Shown here piece after piece: positions 42,659 to 51,415 of a DNA stretch of 64,000 bases; position 1 is the stretch's first letter, and each line of letters opens with the position of its first letter. The notes under the pieces are model-generated. The model saw nothing but the letters and a program-made list of their open reading frames with translations, made no database searches and was not told the origin of the DNA. The translations under genes were made by a program, and so were the position numbers. This DNA comes from JBNKZU01 sp050301795 (lineage in GTDB: Bacteria > Pseudomonadota > Gammaproteobacteria > Thiohalomonadales > Thiohalomonadaceae), in the NCBI GenBank assembly GCA_050301795.1, contig JBNKZU010000007.1, positions 11,646-75,645 on the forward strand. Reading direction: 5' to 3'.

Positions 42659-43825
42659 CTAGGCAGGATTGATTGCCGGGTCTTTTCCGGTAAGCAGATA
42701 AACCAGTGTGTCATGTACTGAACGCATCTGATCACCAAAAGGCAATGGCTCGGAACCACGGAAGAAAAGACCTTTTTCGATATTTCCCTGTACCGCGTAT
42801 TCGAGTTGTGTATCAATACAGAACTGACCCGCATCAGGGTTTCCGTCTTTAAGACCACAATGGCTCAGGCATTCAAACCATACGGCACACTTTCCTTTTT
42901 CTGGTGTGGCACGTCCACGCACTTTCTCTTCGCGTTGCAGGTACTTCTTAAGCCACGGGGTTAGTACTGCACGCGCAGGTAATCCGGCAGTACTCATAAA
43001 GGTTACGATATCTTCAGGTTTTGCGTTCAGCAGAACTTTCTTGAAGTTAATGTGGGCATCGCCCTCTTCAGTCACTGCAAATGGAGTTCCAATCTGTACA
43101 CCCTGATAACCCATTGCAAAGAGATCCTTGATCTTTTGGAATGAGTTGACACCACCTGCAGGTAGAAGAGGGATTGGGTCGATCTTCAGGGATTCAAAGA
43201 CTTTCATGATCTCACCGATAATTCGGCTGAAATCAAAGCGCTCATGATTCACCTCTTCAGGCTTCGGTGCGCCAAGATGACCACCCGCATAGCGAGGGTG
43301 CTCAAGAACGATCATGTCTGGCAGAATACCTTTTCGCATCCAGCGCTTAAGTACGGCACGGACACCACGCTCTTCAGACAGGATTGGGATAAGGGCAACA
43401 TCATCCTCATAGCCTTTAATCATGTCTGGCAGGTCAAACGGTAAACCAGCGCCCATAATGATGGCGTTAGCACCGCTTTCGCACGATTGGCGCACAATTT
43501 CGGGGTATTGATCCACAGCCTTCATCACGTTTACCGCAATAACTCCGTTGTCATTTGCGATCTGATGAGCTGATCGAATCTCGCGATCCAGCGCCTCAAG
43601 ATTGGCTTCGTCAATCACACTACGATCTTTTGTACGATGTGTTCTTTCCATTAAATCGGGGTGGTGAACCCGCAAATCGATACTGGCGATGGTTCCAATC
43701 GCACCCTCTTTAGCAACAGCTCCAGCGAGTTTATGTGCTGAAACGCCAACCCCCATTCCACCTTGAATAACGGGTAATAACTCTTTGCCACGAAGTTTTA
43801 GCAACGGCAGTGGAATATCAAACAT
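42659..43825 (-). CDS. Nitronate monooxygenase / NAD(P)H-dependent flavin oxidoreductase-like
   Basis: 388 residues with a TIM-barrel flavin fold: LLPVIQGGMGVGVSAHKLAGAVAKEGAIGTI near the start, NAIIMGAGLPFDLPD, LLPAGGVNSFQKIKDLFAMGYQGVQIGTPFAVTEE. It belongs to the 2-nitropropane dioxygenase/FabK family and binds FMN. The substrate could be a nitronate or quinone; the extra C-terminal region with several Cys (CAVWFECLSHCGLKDGNPDAGQFC) is longer than in the basic enzyme. ATG 43825 follows ACAGG; the 13 residues before it look like upstream read-through. Confidence 0.85.
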   Translation of the reverse strand: MFDIPLPLLKLRGKELLPVIQGGMGVGVSAHKLAGAVAKEGAIGTIASIDLRVHHPDLMERTHRTKDRSVIDEANLEALDREIRSAHQIANDNGVIAVNVMKAVDQYPEIVRQSCESGANAIIMGAGLPFDLPDMIKGYEDDVALIPILSEERGVRAVLKRWMRKGILPDMIVLEHPRYAGGHLGAPKPEEVNHERFDFSRIIGEIMKVFESLKIDPIPLLPAGGVNSFQKIKDLFAMGYQGVQIGTPFAVTEEGDAHINFKKVLLNAKPEDIVTFMSTAGLPARAVLTPWLKKYLQREEKVRGRATPEKGKCAVWFECLSHCGLKDGNPDAGQFCIDTQLEYAVQGNIEKGLFFRGSEPLPFGDQMRSVHDTLVYLLTGKDPAINPA

Positions 43826-43938
43826 TAAAAGCCTGTACTGGTCAGTTAAAATTGCGGTTATCATACCCCATTAAAAATGAGATACCTAAAAAAATTCCCT
43901 GTAAACCCCTACTGTTAAGTAGGTCTTTGGAGCCTTTT

Positions 43939-44550
43939 GTGAAAAAACCGATCAACGAGGTGATTGCCTATGAGATATATGGGAACTGTTATCTCAATAT
44001 CACCTCCCAATGCACCTTAAAGTGTGCCTTTTGTCCAAAATATAACCGTACATGGGAGGTACAAAGTTACGATCTGCGCCTATATCATGAGCCAACGGTG
44101 GATGAGATTATTGATGCCATTGGCGATCCACATCGTTACAACGAGATCGTGTTTTGCGGCCTGGGTGAGCCGACCAAGCGTATTGGAACACTACTCGAAG
44201 TTGCAAAAAGGATGAAGGATCAAGGGATGATCATTCGGGTGAATACTGACGGGTTGGTGAATTTGGTTGAAGGGGCAGACTTGACACAACAGATGGCGCA
44301 GGTGATCGATAAACTCTCGATCTCAATGAACGCGCAGAATGAAGCGATCTACAATCGGCACACACGTCCCCGTATTGCAGGGGCTTATCATGCAATGCTG
44401 GCCTTTGCTGCGCTTGCTGACAAGGCGGGCATGGATGTGACACTCACCGCGATCGATGGTCTTGATGGTGTTGATATTGATGCGTGCAAACAGATTGCCG
44501 CAGATATGGGCTTATCTTTTCGAACCCGATATCTGGATGCGGTTGGTTGA
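43939..44550 (+). CDS. Radical SAM protein, TatD-associated type
   Basis: 203 residues. The radical SAM 4Fe-4S motif is Cys25, Cys29, Cys32 (CTLKCAFC) after YGNCYLNIT. The wording CYLNITSQCTLKCAFCPKYN and EIVFCGLGEPTKR, then LSISMNAQ, matches the TatD-linked radical SAM group, but no TatD nuclease gene is beside it. Its substrate is unknown. The start GTG 43939 is chosen because GGAG is 6 bases upstream; the frame is open to 43810 but overlaps the divergent flavoenzyme start. Confidence 0.8.
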   Translation: MKKPINEVIAYEIYGNCYLNITSQCTLKCAFCPKYNRTWEVQSYDLRLYHEPTVDEIIDAIGDPHRYNEIVFCGLGEPTKRIGTLLEVAKRMKDQGMIIRVNTDGLVNLVEGADLTQQMAQVIDKLSISMNAQNEAIYNRHTRPRIAGAYHAMLAFAALADKAGMDVTLTAIDGLDGVDIDACKQIAADMGLSFRTRYLDAVG

Positions 44551-44641
44551 GTCATTGATAAACATCCCAATATAGATATGACATCACACCATCCAAATCT
44601 AAACGGGGATGACGGGAATCAACATGAATGAGAACACCTAA

Positions 44642-46861
44642 ATGAATCCAAATATCCATCGATTGACTATCGGCGGCATGATGTGTGCGGGTTGTGTTTC
44701 ATCCGTCGAAAACATTCTTAAGAGATACCCAGGTATTGATAATGCCAGTGTCAATCTCGCTGATCACTCCGCCGTCGTTGAGGGTGAGGTCGAGCTTCAT
44801 GGCTTGATTCAGGCAATTAAAGATGGCGGTTATGATGCCGCAGTTATGAAAAGCCTGGCCATCGAGCAGCAAGAGCGTGAGCTTGCAGATCAGATTCGTT
44901 ATCAGCAATTAATCAAACAATCGATTGTTGCAGCCGTTGTTGGTGGTGGTCTTATGTTAGCAATGCTGACAAAGCAGTTACCACCCATTACCAATACACC
45001 TTTCTGGTTACTTATTGCTGTTGTGACGGCGTTAACAATGTACTTTTCTGGGCGACATTTTTTTACAGGTGCCTGGAAACAGCTCACGCATCACAACGCT
45101 AATATGGATACATTAATTGCAATGGGTACAGGTGCAGCCTGGATCTATTCTACTGCGATTACACTGTTCCCGGATTCGATCCCATCCATCGCTCATCACG
45201 CCTATTTTGAGGCCGCTGTGATGATTATGGCCTTTATCAATTTTGGAAACGCTCTGGAGCTTAAAGCAAAAGGCCGTACCTCTGAAGCGATTAAGCGCCT
45301 GATTGGAATGCAGCCGAAGAGTGCGCGGGTTGTGCGCGAAGGTAAAGAGATCGATGTCGATATTATTGAAGTCGGCCTGAATGAGACCATACGTGCTCGT
45401 CCTGGAGAACGTATTGCTGTTGATGGTGTGGTGATTGAAGGTCGAAGTCACGTCGATGAGTCGATGATTAGTGGCGAGCCGATCCCGTTAAGCAAATCTG
45501 TCGGGGACGAGGTGATCGCAGGAACCACTAATGGCAATGGCACCCTTTTATATCAGGCCAAGCGTATTGGGCAGGACACAATGTTGGCGCAAATCATTGA
45601 GATGGTGCGAACCGCTCAAGGCAGCAAACCTGAGATTGGTCGTCTTGCGGATAAGATTGCCAGTGTGTTTGTTCCAAGCGTGATGATTATTTCTGTGCTT
45701 ACCTTTCTTATCTGGTACAACATTGGGCCTGAGCCGGTTATCGGCTATTCGCTGGTAACCATGATGACGGTCTTGATTATCGCCTGCCCATGCGCCTTGG
45801 GTTTGGCAACGCCGATCTCAATTATGGTCGGTGTCGGTAAAGCGGCTGAATTTGGAGTGTTAATTCGAAATGGTGATGCACTGCAACAAGCCCGCGAATT
45901 GACAACCATCGTGCTGGATAAAACCGGAACGGTGACAAAAGGCGCTCCTCATGTGGTTGCAATTCATACTGAGATCACCGAAGGCGAGCTGTTAGCCTAT
46001 GCCGCCGCCACAGAGAGGGGATCCGAACATCCACTGGCCGAGGCGATTGTCAGCGTGGCAGAATCCAGCGAAATCAAGATCCCAAAAGCGGAAGAGTTTA
46101 CGGCAACAACTGGTAGTGGTGTTGCTGCAACCGTTGATGGAAAGCCTGTGCTGATTGGTAATCTTAAATGGATGGTGCAGAACAACATCAATATTGAGCA
46201 TTTCAGGCATCAAGCCGAGATTCATGCTTCGAAAGGTGAGATTCCCGTATACGTTGCGATTGATGGTAAGGCCTCCGGTTTGATCGTGATTGCTGATCCA
46301 ATTAAAGACGATTCGATCACCGCGATTAAACGGCTACAACAACTCGGGCTCAAGGTGGTCATGATCACCGGGGATAATCAAAAAACTGCCGAGGCGATTG
46401 CTGCAAGTGTCGGTATCGAAGAGGTCATTGCAGAAGTTCTGCCCAATCAAAAAGCCGAAGCGGTAATCAAGCGGCAGCAGCGTGGTGAGAAGGTTGCAAT
46501 GGTGGGTGATGGTATTAATGATGCTCCAGCCTTAGCTTCCGCCGATGTGGGCTTTGCCATCGGAAATGGAACCGATATCGCGATTGAAAGTGCTGATGTG
46601 GTACTCATGCGCAGCTCACTCCATGGTGTCGCAGATGCGATTGAGATCTCACATGCCACGGTTTCGAACATCAAACAAAACCTCTTTGGTGCATTTCTTT
46701 ATAACTCAATCGGCATCCCTGTAGCTGCCGGAGCGCTCTATCCGGTTGCCGGGTTGTTGTTACCACCGATGTTTGCAGGAGCGGCAATGGCGCTCTCATC
46801 CGTGACAGTTGTCAGTAATGCCAATCGACTTCGATTCTTTAAAGCAGGAGACAGGCAATGA
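44642..46861 (+). CDS. copA: Copper-exporting P-type ATPase
   Basis: 739 residues. One heavy-metal domain at the N-terminus (GGMMCAGC, Cys15 and Cys18), eight membrane helices, the transport motif CPC at 382-384 (IIACPCALGLATP), the phosphorylation motif DKTGTVTKG (Asp426), SEHPLAEAI with the HP dipeptide, and GDGINDAPAL. Asn and Tyr in the last helices (FLYNSIGIPVAAG, then MALSSVTVVSNANRLR with the Met-Ser pair) are the CopA copper-site type, so Cu(I) is favoured over Zn or Cd. It expels copper to the periplasm. A 23-residue ORF overlaps its stop. No CueR box was found upstream. Confidence 0.96.
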   Translation: MNPNIHRLTIGGMMCAGCVSSVENILKRYPGIDNASVNLADHSAVVEGEVELHGLIQAIKDGGYDAAVMKSLAIEQQERELADQIRYQQLIKQSIVAAVVGGGLMLAMLTKQLPPITNTPFWLLIAVVTALTMYFSGRHFFTGAWKQLTHHNANMDTLIAMGTGAAWIYSTAITLFPDSIPSIAHHAYFEAAVMIMAFINFGNALELKAKGRTSEAIKRLIGMQPKSARVVREGKEIDVDIIEVGLNETIRARPGERIAVDGVVIEGRSHVDESMISGEPIPLSKSVGDEVIAGTTNGNGTLLYQAKRIGQDTMLAQIIEMVRTAQGSKPEIGRLADKIASVFVPSVMIISVLTFLIWYNIGPEPVIGYSLVTMMTVLIIACPCALGLATPISIMVGVGKAAEFGVLIRNGDALQQARELTTIVLDKTGTVTKGAPHVVAIHTEITEGELLAYAAATERGSEHPLAEAIVSVAESSEIKIPKAEEFTATTGSGVAATVDGKPVLIGNLKWMVQNNINIEHFRHQAEIHASKGEIPVYVAIDGKASGLIVIADPIKDDSITAIKRLQQLGLKVVMITGDNQKTAEAIAASVGIEEVIAEVLPNQKAEAVIKRQQRGEKVAMVGDGINDAPALASADVGFAIGNGTDIAIESADVVLMRSSLHGVADAIEISHATVSNIKQNLFGAFLYNSIGIPVAAGALYPVAGLLLPPMFAGAAMALSSVTVVSNANRLRFFKAGDRQ

Positions 46862-46929
46862 TCATCAATATCATTGGGCTCGTCGTTGTCGGCTTGATTA
46901 TCTGGTGGTTCTGGCTTGCGGATAGTTGA
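46858..46929 (+). CDS. 23-residue membrane micropeptide overlapping copA
   Basis: ATG 46858 overlaps the copA stop (ATGA), with AGGAG about 8 bases before it. It encodes MIINIIGLVVVGLIIWWFWL followed by ADS and stop: one hydrophobic helix with a Trp-Trp-x-Trp end. Similar N-terminal helices, as I recall, occur in cupredoxin-domain proteins found after copA, so this may be a truncated anchor of such a protein or a separate micropeptide that tunes CopA. Too short for gene callers; the good ribosome site and coupling make translation plausible. Confidence 0.55.
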   Translation: MIINIIGLVVVGLIIWWFWLADS

Positions 46930-46952
46930 GGGATGTGTCAGAAAAGAGGGAT

Positions 46953-47321
46953 ATGAGCAGTAAAAAAAACAAAAAAGATTCCAAGAGCAACTCAGAGAAC
47001 AGAAAACCGGACGGTTTCTGTTATTGGGATGGGGATTGCCTGGTTCTTAATGTGCTTGGAACACCATCGGCCAAGAAAATGGTAATTGGGAAGGTTAAAG
47101 GTAATCAGTTAAAAATAAGTGTTACTGCTGCACCGGTCGATGGGAAAGCTACTGATCAGATGGTCGATTTTCTTGCAAAAGCGTTTGGTGTAAAGCGCTC
47201 TGCTATTGAGGTTGTTTTCGGACGAATGAGCATCAACAAGCAGTTACGAATCGACACCCCTCAAAAATTGCCTTCAGTTATTGATAAATATCTACAAAAG
47301 TGTGATTTAGCCCAATCCTGA
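46953..47321 (+). CDS. DUF167 (YggU) family protein
   Basis: 122 residues. After a lysine- and serine-rich, probably disordered, N-terminal stretch of about 25 residues comes the DUF167 domain: GKVKGNQLKISVTAAPVDGKATDQMVDFLAKAFGVKRSAIEVVFGRMSINKQLRID. YggU is small, cytoplasmic and of unknown function. ATG 46953 is chosen since AGAGGG is just upstream; the frame is open nine codons more. The charged N-terminal extension is longer than usual for the family. Confidence 0.88.
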   Translation: MSSKKNKKDSKSNSENRKPDGFCYWDGDCLVLNVLGTPSAKKMVIGKVKGNQLKISVTAAPVDGKATDQMVDFLAKAFGVKRSAIEVVFGRMSINKQLRIDTPQKLPSVIDKYLQKCDLAQS

Positions 47322-47433
47322 TTCTTTTAGTTATCGATATTCCTGATTAAGTGTGACTATGTCACTTTTTCAAGAGTAAAATTAAGTATATTAGCAAATA
47401 CTAATTAACAATCAGTCTGGAGTGCTAATAACG

Positions 47434-48609
47434 ATGATTAAAAAGAATTTGAACGAGAATTATTCACCGCTCTATTTCTTGGCCGCACTGGGTGCGGGTG
47501 GCATGGCAGTGTCATTCTTTATGTATTTAATGTTTATGGTTAGCCATAAAGATACCCCCATGGTGACATTCAACCATCTCCAACCATTACTATTGAACGG
47601 TACTTGGTGGCAGCAAGGGCTGGTTGGTTTGGCGATGACTGCAATTGCTGTTCTAGCCATTTACCATATTCGTCTATTGATATGGAATATAAGTGAATAT
47701 CGCAAATATCGTCGTACTGAGGCCTTTAAAACGCTAAAGAATAGCAATATGGAGGTGACATTAATGTCGGTTCCATTGACCTTGGCGATGACGGTCAATG
47801 TAATGTTTGTCTCTGGCGCCGTTTTTATTCCCAATCTATGGAGTGTTGTTGAATACCTTTTCCCCTTTGCGATTGCTGCATTTTTAGCGATTGGAATCTA
47901 CGCACTGAGGATATTCGGAGAGTATATGACTCGCCTAATCTCTCATGGTGACTTTGACTTTATCGAAAACAATAACCTGAGTCAGATGTTAGCCATCTTC
48001 GCTTTTACAATGATCGGTGTCGGCCTCGCTGCACCTGGAGCAATGAGTCATTCCACTACAGTTAGCGGATTGGCTATCTTCCTTTCGATATTCTTTACCA
48101 TGATTGCGATTAGCCTCGGTGTTGTGAAATTCATCCTCGGATTTAAATCCATCTTAAAGCAGGGTATCTCTGAGATCGGAAGTCCAAGTCTTTGGATAAT
48201 TATTCCGATTCTGACACTTATCGGGATTACGCTATTGCGTTGGAATCATGGGCTGAGCCATGGCTTTAATTCTCACACCGATCAAGCCAGTCTGTTTGTG
48301 CTGACCTCTGCGATCTTCTCGTTTCAGCTTATCTTTGGATTGATTGGATATAAGGTGATGAAGAATATCGGCTATTTCGATAACTATCTCTATGGCGACA
48401 AATCACATCCAGGAAGCTATGCACTGATATGTCCTGGGGTGGCGTTATTTGTGTTTGGTATGTTCTTCTTGGCTATTGGTCTCGTAAAAACAGGTTTGGT
48501 TGTGAAGTTTAGTGTGATCTTCTTTATTCTGTTAGCACCACTGGTCTATCTGCAATTCAAAACACTCTTTGCGATGTTGCGATTAAACAAAAAGTTGTTA
48601 ACGGCATAG
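47434..48609 (+). CDS. Polytopic membrane protein, TDT/SLAC1-like
   Basis: About 391 residues with some ten hydrophobic helices and few charged loops. The pattern SPLYFLAALGAGGMAVSFFMYLMF near the start and repeated paired helices recall tellurite-resistance/dicarboxylate (TDT) and SLAC1-type channels, but the match is by eye and not strong. It stands alone with its own terminator. ATG 47434 has GGAG 11 bases upstream. The role is not known; possible anion channel or carrier. Confidence 0.6.
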   Translation: MIKKNLNENYSPLYFLAALGAGGMAVSFFMYLMFMVSHKDTPMVTFNHLQPLLLNGTWWQQGLVGLAMTAIAVLAIYHIRLLIWNISEYRKYRRTEAFKTLKNSNMEVTLMSVPLTLAMTVNVMFVSGAVFIPNLWSVVEYLFPFAIAAFLAIGIYALRIFGEYMTRLISHGDFDFIENNNLSQMLAIFAFTMIGVGLAAPGAMSHSTTVSGLAIFLSIFFTMIAISLGVVKFILGFKSILKQGISEIGSPSLWIIIPILTLIGITLLRWNHGLSHGFNSHTDQASLFVLTSAIFSFQLIFGLIGYKVMKNIGYFDNYLYGDKSHPGSYALICPGVALFVFGMFFLAIGLVKTGLVVKFSVIFFILLAPLVYLQFKTLFAMLRLNKKLLTA

Positions 48610-48630
48610 CCATTAATCGCTCCTGATATA

Positions 48631-48663
48631 AAAGCCGTCGATGAGTGTTATCGACGGCTTTTT
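48631..48663 (+). terminator. Rho-independent terminator
   Basis: A 12-base stem AAAGCCGTCGAT / ATCGACGGCTTT with loop GAGTGTT, followed by more T. It ends the 47434 transcript. Confidence 0.9.
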
Positions 48664-48866
48664 GCATTCATGCGTTTAGATTTATCCGCTGGTTCAGGTT
48701 CGTTAATCACTGGGTACTAGTTCTGGATAAGATGGCGAAAGAGCGACTTTGTGTTCGAAATGGTGAGTGGTTTTATCATTGCCACAGCAACACCATTGTT
48801 GGATATGAGTATTGGACTATGATTGATATACCGGTAATCACTTCAGCTATTGATGAAGGGGGTGAT

Positions 48867-49103
48867 ATGAAAACGATGACATGTAATCAACTCGGTGGCG
48901 CTTGCGACGAAGTCTTTCACGCAGAATCCTTTGAAGAGATGGCCGAAATGAGTAAGCAACATGGGATAGAGATGTTTCAAAAGCAAGATAAGGCGCATCT
49001 TGAAGCCATGAATAAGATGCAAGAGCTTATGAAGGATCCGGATAACATGGAGCAATGGTTTGAGTCGAAGCGAAAAGAGTTTGAAGCGCTGCCCGAGTCT
49101 TGA
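48867..49103 (+). CDS. DUF1059-like small protein
   Basis: 78 residues. KTMTCNQLGGACDEVFHAESFEEMAEMSKQHGIEM resembles small DUF1059 proteins, with two Cys near the N-terminus; the C-terminal half is charged and helical. ATG 48867 follows AAGGGGGTG, a strong ribosome site; the frame is open back to 48645 but that part lies on the preceding terminator and has no ribosome site. Function is not known. Confidence 0.78.
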   Translation: MKTMTCNQLGGACDEVFHAESFEEMAEMSKQHGIEMFQKQDKAHLEAMNKMQELMKDPDNMEQWFESKRKEFEALPES

Positions 49104-49254
49104 TGCGATCAATTATCGTGTGACAATCAGCGGTAAATTCATATCGAAGATTATGGTTGATCGGCGCTGAATCATTTAAGCCAGAATAAACACTACTCTA
49201 TCGCTATCAATCGCTTCATAATAGCCACTCTTGCGATTGAATAATCTGATATTG

Positions 49255-50163
49255 ATGAATACAGGTACCGCTCCAGGCCACCAACGATTTGCCTATCTGC
49301 TGCTAGTCCTTGCGACGCTATTCTGGTCGGGCAACTTTGTACTCGGACAGGCGATGAGTACCGAGATTCCACCAGTGACAATGTCTTACTGGCGTTGGCA
49401 AGGGGCGATGCTGGTCTTGTTCCCGTTTGCTGCAAAAGGGCTTTGGCAACAACGCGAGATTATTCGCACCCATTTTATAAAACTCACGATTCTCGCTATC
49501 CTCGGTGTGGTGACGTTTAACACCTTTGTCTACCTTGGATTGCAGACGACCACTGCAATTAATGCATTACTGATTAACTCTGCGATCCCGGTTTGGATAG
49601 TGATCATTGCGATGACCTTCATTCGGGAGCCGGTAACACTGCGAAACATCATTGGGGTTCTATTCTCGTTATGTGGTGTGATCTATCTCATCGTTCGCGG
49701 CGATCTTAACCTTCTGCGACAGCTCTCTCCGAACATCGGCGATTTGTGGATACTCGCTGCCGCTTTAGCGTGGGCCGTCTATACATTGTTGTTAAAGCGA
49801 TGGAAACCGACACAACTCAATCCGATCAACTTTCTGTTATTTACAGTCATTATCGGTGCAGCAATCCTGGCGATGATTCATTGGAGTGGTATAACGGGCG
49901 AGGCCAGTATTGTTTGGGAACAAAAGACGCTCATTAGTATTGGATATTTTGCAATCTTTCCGTCTCTGGTCTCATTTATTTGCTGGAATGAAGGGGTTCT
50001 CAGACTGGGTGCACCTACCGCAGGACATTTTATTCATCTTATGCCCCTTTTTGGGGTCATCCTTTCGATTGTTTTCCTCAATGAGAGGGTACACGTTTTC
50101 CATATTATTGGCGCAGTATTGATTGGTGTTGGCATCGTGCTGGCATTAAACCACAAGCGATAA
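49255..50163 (+). CDS. EamA/DMT family transporter
   Basis: About 302 residues with ten membrane helices in two EamA repeats: LLLVLATLFWSGNFVLGQAM at the start and WILAAALAWAVYTLLLKRW in the second half, ending LIGVGIVLALNH. These drug/metabolite transporters export amino acids or related metabolites. ATG 49255 is used; TTG 49231 is possible, neither having a clear ribosome site. The gene converges with the Sel1 gene. Confidence 0.88.
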   Translation: MNTGTAPGHQRFAYLLLVLATLFWSGNFVLGQAMSTEIPPVTMSYWRWQGAMLVLFPFAAKGLWQQREIIRTHFIKLTILAILGVVTFNTFVYLGLQTTTAINALLINSAIPVWIVIIAMTFIREPVTLRNIIGVLFSLCGVIYLIVRGDLNLLRQLSPNIGDLWILAAALAWAVYTLLLKRWKPTQLNPINFLLFTVIIGAAILAMIHWSGITGEASIVWEQKTLISIGYFAIFPSLVSFICWNEGVLRLGAPTAGHFIHLMPLFGVILSIVFLNERVHVFHIIGAVLIGVGIVLALNHKR

Positions 50164-50198
50164 CCTCTTCTTGATTTGAGGGAGCAATTCGAGAGTCG

Positions 50199-50630
50199 TT
50201 AAAGCTCAAATCCAGCCTTACGAAAATAGGCCTTTGCCTTCTCTTCATCCTTTTCTACGCCGTTGCCTTCTTGATAGAGCATTCCCAACGTCGTTAATGA
50301 TCCCGCCAAACCCTGCTCGGCGGCTTTTTCAAACCACTCAATCGCAGTAGGCATATCTTTTTCTTTACCTTCACCCTCCATAAACATAAAGCCAAGACCG
50401 TGTTGTGCCATTGCATGTCCCTGGTTTGCTGCCAACTCCATATACTTAACCGCATCATCGATATGCACTGCACCAAGCAGACCGTTTTGTTGCATGATTG
50501 CGACCCGATATTGCGCCTCAGCATTGCCCGCATCTGCTAGTGGAGAGAGTAGTTGCATTGATGTAGCAAAGTGTTTGCCTTCAAATGCGGCGATACCGCT
50601 TGATAGGCTCATTTCATCTTCTGGTGTCAT
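50199..50630 (-). CDS. Sel1-repeat (tetratricopeptide-like) protein
   Basis: 143 residues made of about three Sel1 repeats of the A-x2-G-x(n)-A-x2-W/Y type: DAGNAEAQYRVAIMQQNGLLG, NQGHAMAQHGLGFMFMEGEG, EQGLAGSLTTLGMLYQEGNGV. It has no signal peptide, so it is cytoplasmic. Such proteins are protein-contact adaptors; the partner is unknown. Confidence 0.88.
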   Translation of the reverse strand: MTPEDEMSLSSGIAAFEGKHFATSMQLLSPLADAGNAEAQYRVAIMQQNGLLGAVHIDDAVKYMELAANQGHAMAQHGLGFMFMEGEGKEKDMPTAIEWFEKAAEQGLAGSLTTLGMLYQEGNGVEKDEEKAKAYFRKAGFEL

Positions 50631-50746
50631 GGTTATCCCTTGGTCAGTTCGATAAGTACAATGGATGTTGTTTACAGAGTGTGGGGGCTTAGCGCTTTTA
50701 TTTCAAATGATGTATTGTCAAAGAGGGTTTATATGAAGAGAAAGCT

Positions 50747-51412
50747 ATGCGTGCAATGATTCTGGCTGCGGGTCGCGGAGAGCGAATGCGACCATTGACT
50801 GATTCGACACCAAAACCACTGCTCCGGGTTGGGAAATGGCGATTAATCGAATACCATCTCTTTGCGTTAGAGGCAGCAGGGATTAGTGAGGTGATTATTA
50901 ATGTCTCTCATTTAGCTGAGCAAATTAAGGATTATATTGGTGATGGATCTCAATATAAGTTATCAGTGAGCTACTCTTATGAGGAGAGTGCATTGGAGAC
51001 CGGTGGTGGCATTTTTCAGGCGCTCCCATTTTTTAAGGATGAACCGTTTGTGGTGATTAATGGTGATGTATGGTGTGACTACGACCTCTCTAAACTACCT
51101 CAATTACATGGGCTTGCACATCTGGTTATGGTGCCCAATCCACCCCAACACCCGAGGGGAGATTTTGTGTTAGAGGATGGATGGCTCTCTAATGATGGCG
51201 TTAATCGTCATACCTTCTCCGGAATCGGCTTATATCACCCCAAGCTCTTTAGTGGTTGTGAAGCCGGAGTATTTCCGTTAGCACCACTTTTGATTAAGGC
51301 GATGTCATCAAGGCAGGTTAGTGGGGAGTTGTATTTAGGGCACTGGCATGACATCGGTACACCTGAGCGGCTCAAGCAACTCGATCAACATTTAATCGAG
51401 AAAGGGACTTAG
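50747..51412 (+). CDS. murU: NDP-sugar nucleotidyltransferase, MurU-like
   Basis: 221 residues of the sugar-1-phosphate nucleotidyltransferase fold. MILAAGRGERMRPLTDSTPKPLLRVG is the nucleotide-binding signature and FVVINGDVWCDYDLSKL carries the metal-binding Asp. The length and wording fit MurU, which makes UDP-MurNAc from MurNAc-1-phosphate in cell-wall recycling. MurU normally sits beside the kinase AmgK; here AmgK is absent and the gene is followed 3 bases on by a GCS2-type ligase gene, so a different sugar substrate is possible. Confidence 0.82.
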   Translation: MRAMILAAGRGERMRPLTDSTPKPLLRVGKWRLIEYHLFALEAAGISEVIINVSHLAEQIKDYIGDGSQYKLSVSYSYEESALETGGGIFQALPFFKDEPFVVINGDVWCDYDLSKLPQLHGLAHLVMVPNPPQHPRGDFVLEDGWLSNDGVNRHTFSGIGLYHPKLFSGCEAGVFPLAPLLIKAMSSRQVSGELYLGHWHDIGTPERLKQLDQHLIEKGT

Positions 51413-51415
51413 GAT

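Noticed and set aside
43810..43938. 43-residue extension of the radical SAM protein
   Set aside because: It overlaps the divergent flavoenzyme start and lacks a ribosome site, whereas GTG 43939 has one.
44624..44641. Five-codon reading MNENT ending just before copA ATG
   Set aside because: It could act as a leader peptide, but it is short enough to occur by chance and has only a weak ribosome site.
46426..46700. Antisense readings through copA
   Set aside because: They mirror the strong codon bias of copA and have no ribosome site or family resemblance.
48645..48866. N-terminal extension of the DUF1059-like gene
   Set aside because: It begins inside a strong terminator and has no ribosome site; the conserved part starts at 48867.
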